A stretch of 64,000 bases of DNA from Poronia punctata (lineage: Eukaryota > Ascomycota > Sordariomycetes > Xylariales > Xylariaceae): positions 62,001-126,000 of the forward strand of contig MU401454.1 in NCBI GenBank assembly GCA_022579005.1, written 5' to 3'. The notes under the pieces are model-generated. The model did no database searches. It was not told where the DNA came from and was given only the letters and a program-made list of their open reading frames with translations. How positions within the stretch are numbered: the stretch's first letter is position 1; each line of letters begins with the position of its first letter. Position numbers and translations under genes: made by a program. Shown here piece after piece: positions 11,117-20,848 of this stretch.

Positions 11117-13590
11117 CGTCCATGTCAGGGTACGGCCCTGGCAGCGGCAACTATGGCAGCGAGGGCAGCCGGGAAAGGGGCACGAGGAGGAGAAAACTGG
11201 CTGCCATGGCCGGAAGTGTCTATAGGGCTGGCGCCGTCGCTGTGAATGAGATCAAGGAATCATACAATCAAACAAGATCGGGGGAGTCCGACACGACTGA
11301 TTTCTCGCATATCAGCATCCCAGGTTCGTTCCCAGACGTCGCCATTATCACAAAGGGCAACGAGCAAATGGTCTTGTTCCCCTCGTATGCGAAACGGCAC
11401 GTCAAGGGGCAGCTTGTCCCAAGCCCAACACAAGAGGAGGGGTCCATGGAGTATTGGCAACATGAATATGCTAGGCATGAGGATGAAAAGGCCATCATGG
11501 ATGTGGATGTACGTGGTTGGATATATAATCCTCATAAGGGACCTATGACCCGACGTAACCGGGTCTTGATAGGCCTGGCTAGACAGCTGAGTGGCATACC
11601 AGCCCCAAGATTGCAACAAGCCGATAACATGGCCATGAATGACCCGGCATTTTCCAATGCGGCTCGGCAGAACGAAGAGGAACGCGAGCGAGAGAGTATC
11701 GCACGCGAAGCCCGCGAAATTGAGCAGAGAGGGCAGGCAGAGGAGTTAGCTGCAGAGCAGGGCGGATACAGCGAGCAACCCAGGGACCAGGATTCCGAGG
11801 AAGAAGGTGACAGACGTAGGCATGGTTTAAGCGGGAGAGGAATATCGCAAACAGCACAGGCCTCACCCATAATATCTTCAACGGCAAATACCTCCAGGGG
11901 CTCCTCTACGCTGAGTGATGCCGAACTGGCAGTTGCCAATGCGAACCTGATGGCGCGAATTGGTCCCTTTATGACTACCCCGTTGGTACAGCTCCCTATC
12001 ACGCTATTTTTCTTCAACGATACACAATCACATTCGCGCACTATATACACGGACGACTCGGGTCATTTTTCCATAAGAGCGGCTCTCGACTTCGTGCCCA
12101 CTCATGTCCGTGTCTTGGTAAACGAAGATATTTCATGTGTAGAACCTATCAAGATCATCGAACCCCGAGGTATCAGCTTAATCAGCGATATTGACGACAC
12201 TATCAAACGCTCCAATATCTCTCTCGGAGCTAGAGAGATATTTCGGAACACATTTGTCCGTGACCTTGGCGATTTAACCATCGAGGGCGTCAAGGATTGG
12301 TATAATATGTTGCACGAAATGGGCGTGATGGTTCACTATTGCTCCAACAGTCCATGGCAACTCTATCCCGTCATCGCTACATACTTCAAGCTTGCTGGCC
12401 TTCCGCCGGGTTCGTTGCACCTGAAACGATACAGTGGCATGCTGCAAGGCATCTTCGAGCCTGTGGCTGAACGAAAAAAGGGTACACTCGAGAAGATCAT
12501 GACCGACTTCCCAGAGAGAATGTTCCTCCTGGTAGGGGACAGTGGCGAGGCTGATTTGGAGGTATACACCGAATTGGTCGTCGCCAATCCAGGGCGGATC
12601 AAAGCCATTTTCATCCGAGACGTTACCACACCGGAGAAAAAGGGATACTTTGACTCGGCCTTTGACGCAAGGGAAGACCACAGCGTTTCCTATAAAACCT
12701 CGCGCACCCGCCGGGACGAGACATCAACTGGAAGCTCGGGTAACGATTCTGGGGATCCACCAAAGTTACCTCCACGTAGTGGAATCGTGGCTAAGGAACA
12801 AGTACCATTTGAGGCCGACCTGATTGACTTGTCCGATGAGGCAACGCCAACTTTCCGCTCTCAATCCGAAGCGAAAACAGTGCAGATGCCAAAGCAGGCG
12901 ACAAACAATCCAGACACCCGGGGCCGTAAGCCTCCTCCTAGACCGGTGAAGCCTTCGGCGCTGCAGAGTACCTCGACCAGCTCTGTTGCCACCATTAAGG
13001 ATGTCCCTAACGGTCGAAAGATACTACCCCCTCCCCCACCACCACCGCGATCTGTTCGATCGTTCCCATCAGAGTCCTCTACAAGGTCTTTACCTCTCCA
13101 CCCCTTATCGCGGGTTCAAACCTCTTCGGCCCTCACACCGGAGTCCCCTTCGGTAGGAAACACATCCAGTCGGTCTTCTTCCAAGAGCCAAGACCATCCG
13201 AAAAGCAACGGCCCGCCACCACCTCCGCCCCCTCGCCGTCGCGGCACTCCTTCCAGCACGAGAAGCTCAAGTCCATTCCTAAGATCCAGTAGACGGCGAA
13301 TGGGCGAGTCGGATACCGACTATGAACCCTTTCCCGGCCCGTCGGGAAGTAGCGGGTCCGGGACGACCACACCACCCGGCCAAGGTAAGGGCGCAGGCAG
13401 TCCAAATCAGGAACCCCTAAACAAGAAACTCGAGCTCTGGCGACGTCGGTTGGAGAGGGCGCAGGACATCCTCAGCCAACACGGCGTGCCGCTATATACG
13501 TGGAGGCGCGGCGAGGAAGTCGTCACGGAAGCCGTGGGAATTGTGAGAGAGGCCATGAGGGAGTTGGGAATTCGGGATCGAAAGTTTTAG
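11113..13590 (+). CDS. APP1: APP1-type phosphatidate phosphatase
   Basis: An uninterrupted 825-residue frame. The central catalytic domain (about residues 330-510, DUF2183/App1 type) contains the haloacid-dehalogenase-like signature SDIDDTI with D359-x-D361-D362-T363, followed by HYCSNSPWQL and LVGDSGEADLEVY. In yeast, App1 is a Mg2+-dependent phosphatidate phosphatase at cortical actin patches, converting phosphatidate to diacylglycerol during endocytosis; this role is inferred for the present protein from the family. An upstream β-rich part (LPITLFFFNDTQSHS...) precedes the catalytic domain, as in the family. The C-terminal third is low complexity with several polyproline stretches (PPPPPPP, PPPRRR) that could bind SH3 partners, in keeping with actin-patch proteins. 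It is longer than the yeast protein because of this tail. The first ATG is used; a second Met occurs at residue 4. Confidence 0.92.
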   Translation: MTSMSGYGPGSGNYGSEGSRERGTRRRKLAAMAGSVYRAGAVAVNEIKESYNQTRSGESDTTDFSHISIPGSFPDVAIITKGNEQMVLFPSYAKRHVKGQLVPSPTQEEGSMEYWQHEYARHEDEKAIMDVDVRGWIYNPHKGPMTRRNRVLIGLARQLSGIPAPRLQQADNMAMNDPAFSNAARQNEEERERESIAREAREIEQRGQAEELAAEQGGYSEQPRDQDSEEEGDRRRHGLSGRGISQTAQASPIISSTANTSRGSSTLSDAELAVANANLMARIGPFMTTPLVQLPITLFFFNDTQSHSRTIYTDDSGHFSIRAALDFVPTHVRVLVNEDISCVEPIKIIEPRGISLISDIDDTIKRSNISLGAREIFRNTFVRDLGDLTIEGVKDWYNMLHEMGVMVHYCSNSPWQLYPVIATYFKLAGLPPGSLHLKRYSGMLQGIFEPVAERKKGTLEKIMTDFPERMFLLVGDSGEADLEVYTELVVANPGRIKAIFIRDVTTPEKKGYFDSAFDAREDHSVSYKTSRTRRDETSTGSSGNDSGDPPKLPPRSGIVAKEQVPFEADLIDLSDEATPTFRSQSEAKTVQMPKQATNNPDTRGRKPPPRPVKPSALQSTSTSSVATIKDVPNGRKILPPPPPPPRSVRSFPSESSTRSLPLHPLSRVQTSSALTPESPSVGNTSSRSSSKSQDHPKSNGPPPPPPPRRRGTPSSTRSSSPFLRSSRRRMGESDTDYEPFPGPSGSSGSGTTTPPGQGKGAGSPNQEPLNKKLELWRRRLERAQDILSQHGVPLYTWRRGEEVVTEAVGIVREAMRELGIRDRKF

Positions 13591-14038
13591 TCGTGGTGGT
13601 TTGAAGGTGATACGATACGGCCTAGTCTTGTTGAACCTCCGGTATATGGACGATGAACGATAGACAAAAGGTGCTGCTTGAGGTTAAACTCGGCCTTTTT
13701 CTTGGCTCGAATTATATATATGGCGAGGATGAATGCATACAATATCTGTTATAGCGTAGAAGCAAATGGAAATTTACATGCGAGCTGTACGTCTTTACTT
13801 CGTACTACACACTGTGCCCAATATGCTTGAGAGTGAAGCTCTTGGGATCTCGACGGTTAAGTGACTGCTTGTATTGACGTACTATCTTCTTTCACAGGTG
13901 CGTGTCTGTAGGTAAAATAGGTAGGTATAGGATGCAAGATTGCGTATATCTTCATCACGTATAACCCCCGCGTCATAACGTGCGTTGAGTGACATGAGCC
14001 AGACCATAACCTAATATCATATCAAATTTGATTATTAT
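13591..14038. other. Convergent 3' intergenic region
   Basis: Short AT-rich region between the 3' ends of APP1 (plus) and HRI1 (minus). It should contain both poly(A) sites; nothing else is visible. Confidence 0.6.
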
Positions 14039-14734
14039 TCACGGCCTACTCAACTCAACAACCTTCCATTTCTGAAGAGGATCATGCGACGACACGATCT
14101 CCTGTCCAACTTCCAAAGGGGACGATGCATCATCCAGTAACTCAGGGCTAGGGATAAAGATATCCCCATCCCCAACATGAAACCTACATCGCCACTTTCC
14201 TCCATCTCCAGCTCCTTCCACCTCCCATCTCTCCGCAGCGAATCTCTCGCCAACCCTAACAACAGCTTGCGATATATGTCCCGAGAAATAAACCAACAAG
14301 CCACCACTTGGACTAGCACTCTGCAACACGACCATAACAGATTCATGAACAACATCGACATCTGACCAAATCTCCTCGTAGTCGGTTAATTCGCCCGTGG
14401 CGGGATTGACCATGCGGCCTGTTTCCAGGGTCCGGTTATTACCACTACTACTACTACTACTGCTATCGTCTTCAAGTGGGAAGATATCCCCTTGGTCGAC
14501 GACGTCTTCTGGTGTCTGTGTGCGTGAATCTACGGTGTGTTTCCATGTTGTGTGGTGTCCGTTGGAAGATGAGATGCCGCCGAATGCCCAGTCGAGTTGT
14601 TTTGGGGGTTTCAAGATGATGCGGATGTCGACGAAGAAGTGATGTTGTGGTGATGTTAGGACTTTGGTGGATGTTGGCTCGGAGGCGGTTGGGGAGGGGA
14701 GCCAGCGGATGGATTGTCTGGTGGATATGGACAT
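14039..14734 (-). CDS. HRI1: HRI1 family protein
   Basis: A single-exon frame of 231 residues matching the fungal Hri1 family. Characteristic stretches are the N-terminal STRQSIRWLP, FFVDIRI, LDWAFGGISSS, then RTLETGRMVNPATGELTDYEE and EIWSDVD, and a C-terminal region ending KWKVVELSRP. The yeast protein is a small cytosolic/nuclear β-barrel-like protein of unclear function, reported to interact with Hrr25 kinase and Sec72, and no activity can be inferred from sequence. A run of seven serines encoded by a trinucleotide repeat (around 14440-14465) sits in a loop and may vary in length between strains. Its start lies opposite the cysteine synthase gene across a ~0.8 kb divergent region. Confidence 0.85.
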   Translation of the reverse strand: MSISTRQSIRWLPSPTASEPTSTKVLTSPQHHFFVDIRIILKPPKQLDWAFGGISSSNGHHTTWKHTVDSRTQTPEDVVDQGDIFPLEDDSSSSSSSGNNRTLETGRMVNPATGELTDYEEIWSDVDVVHESVMVVLQSASPSGGLLVYFSGHISQAVVRVGERFAAERWEVEGAGDGGKWRCRFHVGDGDIFIPSPELLDDASSPLEVGQEIVSSHDPLQKWKVVELSRP

Positions 14735-15570
14735 GGTAGGGTAGGTTAGGTAAAGTAAGTAATTTGTAAGCTATTGATTGACTTCTTAATATTGGGTAGG
14801 TTTCACGAAATCTGTGAAAGATGGATGTTTAGGTTCTGTTCCCTCTTGTGTGTAGAAGTATATAATGCAGGTGATGGTACATGACATAGGATCTTTATAT
14901 GATTTATAGACATAACTACCTAACCTAGTACTTGTGCCCAGATAGTAACCTGTCAGCCTGGGTTAAATAACTTAATAAGTACTTACTTTTACTATTTGTA
15001 AGGGAGATATTACCGATATTTGAAAAGGAAGACCTAAAAAGCATGTAATAACTATCACGTTATTCTTTAATCCTCGAGCTACTAGTATTCATTACCCCTA
15101 GAATGACAACGGAATCTTCGGCAATGTTCGTGTCGTGAGTTGGGAACTTAGTTTAAGAGTGGGCTTGACTTACGTATGTACATACTTAATGTAGGTACCT
15201 ACCATCGGACCCACCTAAGATAGACGTTAAAATTCTACTACTACTACTACTACTACTACTACTAGGTACCTACCTGTTAATTGCCGGCGGAAACATAGCG
15301 GCGGTGTCGGGTCGGGTCGGAAATCGCAGAACATCAACTTGCTCCACCACTTCTACTTAGGTAGCCAAGGCTTTTTTTTGTATTCTACAACTCCGAAGCA
15401 AATAACAATTTAGACTACAAATACCTATAACAATTAACCTGCGACGGCTTGAGAAAGTACTTATTTCTCATCCTCACTACAATCCCCAAGTTAGAGTATT
15501 TGCTCACTTGCCCGTGAGAAAGAAAGGGAGAGTGAGTGTGTGAGTGAGTGAGAGAGAAAAAAGGAAAAAG
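14735..15570. promoter_or_regulatory. Divergent region between HRI1 and cysteine synthase
   Basis: About 840 bases between two start codons facing apart. It holds a ten-unit CTA microsatellite (15235-15264) and a GA/GTGA-rich purine run just before the cysteine synthase ATG (15520-15570), as often seen in fungal 5' leaders. I see no open frame of interest. Confidence 0.5.
15235..15264. repeat. (CTA)10 microsatellite
   Basis: Ten perfect CTA units in intergenic DNA upstream of the cysteine synthase gene. Confidence 0.95.
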
Positions 15571-16901
15571 ATGTTCCGCCAAAGTGTCCGGCGGTTCGCG
15601 ACCACGGCCGCGCGGAAAGTCGCTGCTGCGAACCCGCCCAGTCCGTATACACTCGCCGTATCGAAAGCTCAGGGTGTTGCAAAGGGACTTACCGGTGGTA
15701 TGTAGGGCTTATGACCCTTTTTCTTCTCCTTTTCTTTTTTTGCCCTCTCTTAATCCCATGTCAAGCCAAGCTCTCCATTCATTCATTCAGTCAGTCCGAT
15801 TATCGGTGCTCTCTTTTTCCCGGGTTTCTATGCATCTTGAAAAACATGATTATGTGAAATTAGAAAGTTTGCTAACAATAGACCCTCCCAGCCATCGGCA
15901 ACACGCCCCTCATAAGACTAAACAAACTCTCTGAAGAAACAGGCTGCGACGTTCTCGGCAAAGCCGAATTCATGAACCCCGGTGGATCCGTCAAGGACCG
16001 CGCAGCCCTGTACGTAGTCCTAGACGCCGAGGAGCGCGGCTTGCTCAAAGCCGGCGGCACCGTAGTCGAAGGCACGGCAGGGAACACGGGCATCGGACTA
16101 GCGCACGTGTGTCGGTCGCGCGGATACCGTCTGGTCATCTACATGCCGAACACGCAGTCGCAAGGAAAAGTCGATTTGTTACGTCTGCTCGGCGCAGAGG
16201 TATATCCCGTCGCCGCGGTAGCGTTCGATAACCCGGAAAACTACAACCACCAGGCGCGTAGACACGCCGAGCGGCTGCAGAAGGAGACGGGAAACGCCGT
16301 CTGGACTAACCAGTTCGATAACACGGCTAATCGGCGCGCACATATCGAGACTACCGGGCCGGAGATCTGGGCCCAGACGGACGGGAAAGTCGACGCCTTC
16401 ACGTGCGCCACTGGCACGGCTGGCACGCTGGCGGGAACGACGCGCTACCTCAAGGATATCTCGGGTGGTCGCGTCAAGAGTTACCTGGCGGATCCGCCCG
16501 GATCGGTCCTGCACTCGTATATCCAGTCGGGCGGGAAACTGAGCGAGCGCAGCGGCGGCAGCATCACCGAGGGGATCGGCCAGGGCCGCATCACCGATAA
16601 CCTGGCGCCGGATCTGGACCTCGTCGACGGAAGCCTGCACATCTCGGACGAGAAGAGCATCGAGATGGTGTACCGGTGTCTGGACGAGGAAGGTCTGTAT
16701 CTCGGTGCCAGCAGCGCGCTCAACGTCGTTGCTGCAAAAGAGGTTGCTGAGCTCATGGGCCCCGGCCACACTGTTGTTACTATGCTGTGCGATGGCGCGT
16801 ATAGGTATGCCGATCGCTTGTTCTCGCGCAAGTGGCTCGAGAGCAAGAATTTGCTTGGCGCTGTCCCGAAACACTTGGAAAAGTACATTGTTCTCGCATA
16901 A
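15571..16901 (+). CDS. MCY1: Cysteine synthase, mitochondrial (Mcy1/Cys12 group)
   Basis: A PLP-dependent O-acetylserine sulfhydrylase-type enzyme that would form cysteine from O-acetylserine and sulfide. Exon 1 (15571-15697) gives [17 protein letters not shown], an Arg/Ala-rich mitochondrial presequence. After a 194-nt intron (15698-15891, GTATGT...CCCAG, branch GCTAACA) exon 2 begins [12 protein letters not shown]. The protein is 378 residues. The PLP lysine is K77 in [11 protein letters not shown], the substrate loop is [12 protein letters not shown], and the phosphate-binding Gly/Thr-rich segment is [12 protein letters not shown]. The [18 protein letters not shown] type of sequence places it with yeast Mcy1 and S. 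pombe Cys12 rather than with cystathionine β-synthase; this sub-group assignment is from memory of the families. The C-terminus lacks regulatory CBS domains. Confidence 0.93.
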
Positions 16902-17152
16902 GCTGGGGACAAATTGTCTATTCAAGAGTGTTGTACTAAGATCGGAATTTGAGTCTACCTCTCCATGGCTCGCGGAATGTCTGATTAGATAGTTTATTGT
17001 ATATAGTATTACATCGCCTTGCATCTATACCATTTTTATGCATGTACAAAACGCAAGCGTGGTTTGGTAATATGACAACAGCGTGACCCCCGGCTGATTT
17101 CCTCGCATGGAGGCACTTTTGTCTTGCTTCCCAGCACATACCACATACCCGC

Positions 17153-18379
17153 CTATGCATCATCATAAAACTTCTTATAGACACTATTACCTCTCGTAGT
17201 TGGTCCAATCGCCTTGCGCGCCTCCTTGATCTCCTCGGCCAAGATGTCGCGACGTGCCTGCAGCTGATTGGCCATGTTCGGCTCAACGACCTTGATAGCC
17301 TCATCCAAGCTGTGGAGCAGCGGAGAGGCGAGTGTTACAAACTTGTTCCGCTCCATTATATACTCGTAGGGGCGCTGGACCTCGGTGGGGGCCGCCTTTG
17401 GTTGCAGGTCCTCAAATTTCTTGTTCTCGGGCCAAGACTGTATAATCTGCTTGGCGTACTTCTGTACTAGGTTGACCACCTTGTCGTCGCCTTCGTATCG
17501 CGCGGCAAGCACGGCAGCCAGATGCATCGGCGCGGCGGGGATCGTGGGTTCACGCCCCGGGTTGTACCCGGCCTTTTGACGGGCCACTAGGTGGATTTCA
17601 TCCTCCAGCATATCGACCACCATGACGGCCCATCGCAAGGCCTGCTCGGTCTCGGCCTGGTCCCACTCGGCGTCGACGGCCTTGAGCTGTATCCAATGGA
17701 GTATCTCGTTGATCTTTTCGCCCGTATCGAGGAGGTAACCGGTAGCGCGGGCGCTGCGGGCACAGTCGATGATTTGGTAGATTTGGCCCTTCATACCCGC
17801 CTTGCGGGTGATCATGGCCCAAAAATCAGGGCGAAGGTCCCGGTCGGTCTTGGCCATGCCCTCAAGCAGTGGCCTCAGGTTCGAAAAGTCCTCCGCCGTC
17901 TCGAATAGGTTGATGGCCTTTAGCAGTGATCGCGCCGTGTTGGGCACGTCTTTCATTGGGTCCTGGTACCGAAACTTGATGACCTCGCCGTCGATTTCTA
18001 TCGTGATGGGATCCGCCTGCAGCTTCTTCTGCCATTTTAACGAGTAGATTCTCTGGCGTTGCACTTTTGGCAGGTAATAGGGTAGAATGATCTTGGTGCG
18101 GATCTCGCTCAAGGTACGGTCGAGTTCGGGTGAGGATGTGGGTGTGAAATGCACAATGTTTTTGGCTGAGGAAGCATTTCGATTAGTATATTCTTCTCGT
18201 CATACCAGTATGCAGTCCAGCTAGTAAGAAAAGCCATACATACCATTCCGTTGTGATGTGGATGTAAAGGTTCGTTGTTGTTGACCAACTATGCTTATAC
18301 TCCTTGCCGTAGTCTCCAAAGCCGCTGTGCATGCGCCATTGCTGGCCCGAAAGGCGCTCAAAACCGATATCCTCGACAT
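17153..18379 (-). CDS. Mitochondrial protein of unassigned function
   Basis: Two exons, 18379-18244 and 18165-17153, separated by a 78-nt GTATGT...CTCAG intron, encode 382 residues. Exon 1 supplies an Arg/Ser/Thr-rich, acid-free start ending FTSTSQRN, which looks like a mitochondrial presequence with a cleavable end. The body is largely α-helical, without cysteine motifs or membrane segments. It contains IRTKIILPYYLPKVQRQRI, EIDGEVIKFRYQDPMKDVP, WLQ/WIQ-type helices (EILHWIQLKAVDAEW) and a C-terminal coiled-coil-like Lys/Glu helix. I do not recognise a named family with certainty. It shares a ~400-base divergent promoter with the gene for mitoribosomal bL19m, so a role in mitochondrial translation or ribosome assembly is a reasonable inference and no more. 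The downstream cysteine synthase gene converges on it. Confidence 0.75.
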
Positions 18380-18773
18380 GTTTTCTCTGGAGCGGCCCGT
18401 CTGATCTAGGTCGCGTAGTTAAAGTCGAGGCAATATTTCTTTATCATTGGTTGCCCCGGTACTACAACAACTCGAAGCTCTTCCTCTTGCCCATAAAATT
18501 TCCAGGTCGATATCCAACACGCCAAGACGGCAATACACCACTAAGCTATAATAGGCTAATGTGTTCTATTAGCTCCCTATAGGCACCGACCTTTCAACGC
18601 GCAACAACATTTCTCCACCCTATCAATTCGAGGTTTATACAGCTTTGGGACAGACGAATAAATCAACATCCCTGCAAACATACCAGCGACGACAACATTT
18701 TTTGAAACGGCGAAGAGCTGTCGAGAAAGGTTCTCGTCGGACCATTTCCAACAACAAATCATATTCGCTCACC
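18380..18773. promoter_or_regulatory. Divergent promoter of two mitochondrial-protein genes
   Basis: The 394 bases between the start codons of the unassigned mitochondrial protein (minus) and bL19m (plus). Both genes encode products with mitochondrial presequences, so joint control is plausible. No clear motif is assigned. Confidence 0.5.
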
Positions 18774-19754
18774 ATGCTCACACAAGCCGCGCGGCGGCCG
18801 CTCGGCGCCTGGAAAGGCGTATTGCGACATGCCCGGCAACAACGTCAACTACCACCTACATTGATACGTACAATGGCGACCGAAACGACCCCCGTCAGCT
18901 CAGGTACCGAGCAGCCTCCTCCGACGCAAGCAGCAAACCCGATATCCCCGCCTAAACCTCGCATGCGTAGGTTCTCTCCCTTCCAAGCCAGATCCCGATC
19001 TTTCAATTGTGGGAATGCTATCTATGCCGTGCTTCATTTCCGTATCGGGGAACACAGAGGAAGAAGAAGAAGAAGAAAAGGGAACCAACTCACAATCTGC
19101 AATTGGCCCTTCTTTCTCTCTCACTCGCTGGGTAGCACCTAGCTATCAACTAAACATACTCACCAGCCAATGCTAAACAAACATTTATATGTACCAGATC
19201 CCCTAAAACCCAAAACCCCCCGCACACCAATCCGCTCCATCTTCGCCGTCTACCCACAGGCGCCCTCGGCACGTAAATCCGCGCCCGAAGCCGTGCTCTC
19301 GTACCACGAGCAACAGATCCGGCGCCTAGACCCGCAAGGTCTCCGCACAGCGCTATTCTCTCGAAAGAACCGCGACGGCGCCAAAGTAGGTGACGTATTG
19401 ATGGTGACGACTAAACGCGGCGAGCCCTTTTCCGGCGTATGCCTATCGATCCGTCGACGGGGCGTCGACACGGCCGTCTTGTTGCGCAATCATCTGACCA
19501 AGGTCGGTGTCGAGATGTGGTACAAGATCTACAGTCCGAATGTTGTCGGGATCGAGATCGTCTGGCGGAGGCCGAGACGCGCTCGTCGTGCTAGACTTAC
19601 GTATATGCGACAGCCCAAGCACGATATGGGTAATGTCGATCATCTCGTTGCGGCTTGGCGGAAGACGAGGAATATCTTTAGTTCCAAGGCTGGAAAGACT
19701 GCTGCTGCTACTGCTGCTGCTGCGGCTGCCGCTAAGAAGAAGGGGAAGCGGTAG
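18774..19754 (+). CDS. IMG1: Mitochondrial large-subunit ribosomal protein bL19m
   Basis: A mitoribosomal protein of the bL19 family. The N-terminus MLTQAARRPLGAWKGVLRHA is an amphipathic Arg-rich presequence. The L19 core is in exon 2: ARVGDVL-like KVGDVLMVTTKRGEPFSGVCLSI, then RGVDTAVLLRNHLTKVGVEMWYKIYSPNV and the basic WRRPRRARRARLTYMR. The C-terminus is an Ala/Lys-rich tail. My preferred splice joins exon 1 18774-18966 to exon 2 19198-19754 through a 231-nt GTAGGT...TACCAG intron with a GCTAAAC branch site, giving 249 residues. An alternative (intron 19029-19166, GTGCTT...CACCAG) keeps the same frame and cannot be excluded, so the region just before RTPIRSIFAVYPQ is uncertain. A stop codon inside the intron shows that splicing is needed. 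Confidence 0.88.
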
Positions 19755-20848
19755 ATGGGAGGTGGAAGTGGGGGTGCGAGATGAGGAAGAAGTAGGAGGT
19801 AGCAAGAAAGTGCGTTCCGGATTCAAACTTATACGCTAGGTTTATCCCTCGGAACTGGCAGAGTGAGTGAGCGGGAGAAGGGAGGAGACGATGAGAAGAA
19901 GGGGTTATCCGAGTCGGCAGGGGAGATCGGACAACCCTGTACAAGAAGCTCCGGATCATCGGGAAAGACAGAGTATGTGATGGGGTAGTTTCGTCTCGCC
20001 ATGTCCAGCAGGAGAGCAGCCCCAAGATGTAAATCTTGTACATATACAAAACCTGTAGACATTGTACTACCACTATTGTTGCATTTAAGAAGCCATATAA
20101 TCATTATATCTGCTCACGTTACCCCTGGTATGGACATATACGCAAGCACCCATCATCCCTTGCGCCGGCAACCATATTCGGATCCTGTCCATCGCAAGGA
20201 GTATACAGTCCGAGAGGGCAATGCATAGGCGTTTGATAAATCACAACTCATGTTAAATGTACGCAAGATACCAATTGCAACCAAGCCTGTTCAGGTATAA
20301 AAAGCTCCTTGTATACGTAGTCGTCTCTATTCACACAACCGTTACTAATAAAATTCCAATAAAATTCCGCTATCTCCACCGAGCTCGAGTAAGACAAACA
20401 AACTCCATGAATTGAATTCCCAACGCCCCCCATGAACAAAAACGATTTACATTAAGAAATTTGCATAAAACCCCTCAACCCCATCGCCAGGCGTGAGCCC
20501 CCAACCTGTATCCTCGCCTGTATGTATATAAGGCCGTGTTCTATCGGTGGTATTGAAGTCCGCTCCCAATGCCCTATTCTACCGACGCCAACGCCGCCAT
20601 CGCCGTGTTGAGTTGGGACATCAAATGTTTATGGCATGATCCCTTGACGCAGACCAGTCTGGCCGGCTTCTTTACATGCTGCTCGGACGCCTTGCCCGCC
20701 TTGACCTGGGACTTCCGAAAGAGTGTAGTGGCCGCAGATTGAGCCACTCCTCTTCGGCGGTTGATTGACTCAGGACTAAAGGTCTTGTCCGTTTCACATC
20801 GGGATTTCTAGTTGTAGAGCCCATTCTACCCAAAGTACCTCTACTCCG
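19755..20848. other. Convergent intergenic region with one unexplained open frame
   Basis: Lies between the 3' ends of bL19m (plus) and TRK1 (minus). Most of it has no coding character, but on the minus strand 20807-20574 a 77-codon basic open frame starts right after a canonical acceptor (CTACAACTAG) and ends in TAG. It could be a terminal exon of an alternative TRK1 transcript or chance; it is reported as a finding, not as a gene. Confidence 0.5.

Noticed and set aside
19507..19839. 110-codon frame overlapping bL19m
   Set aside because: Same strand but a different frame within the conserved L19 coding sequence; a shadow.
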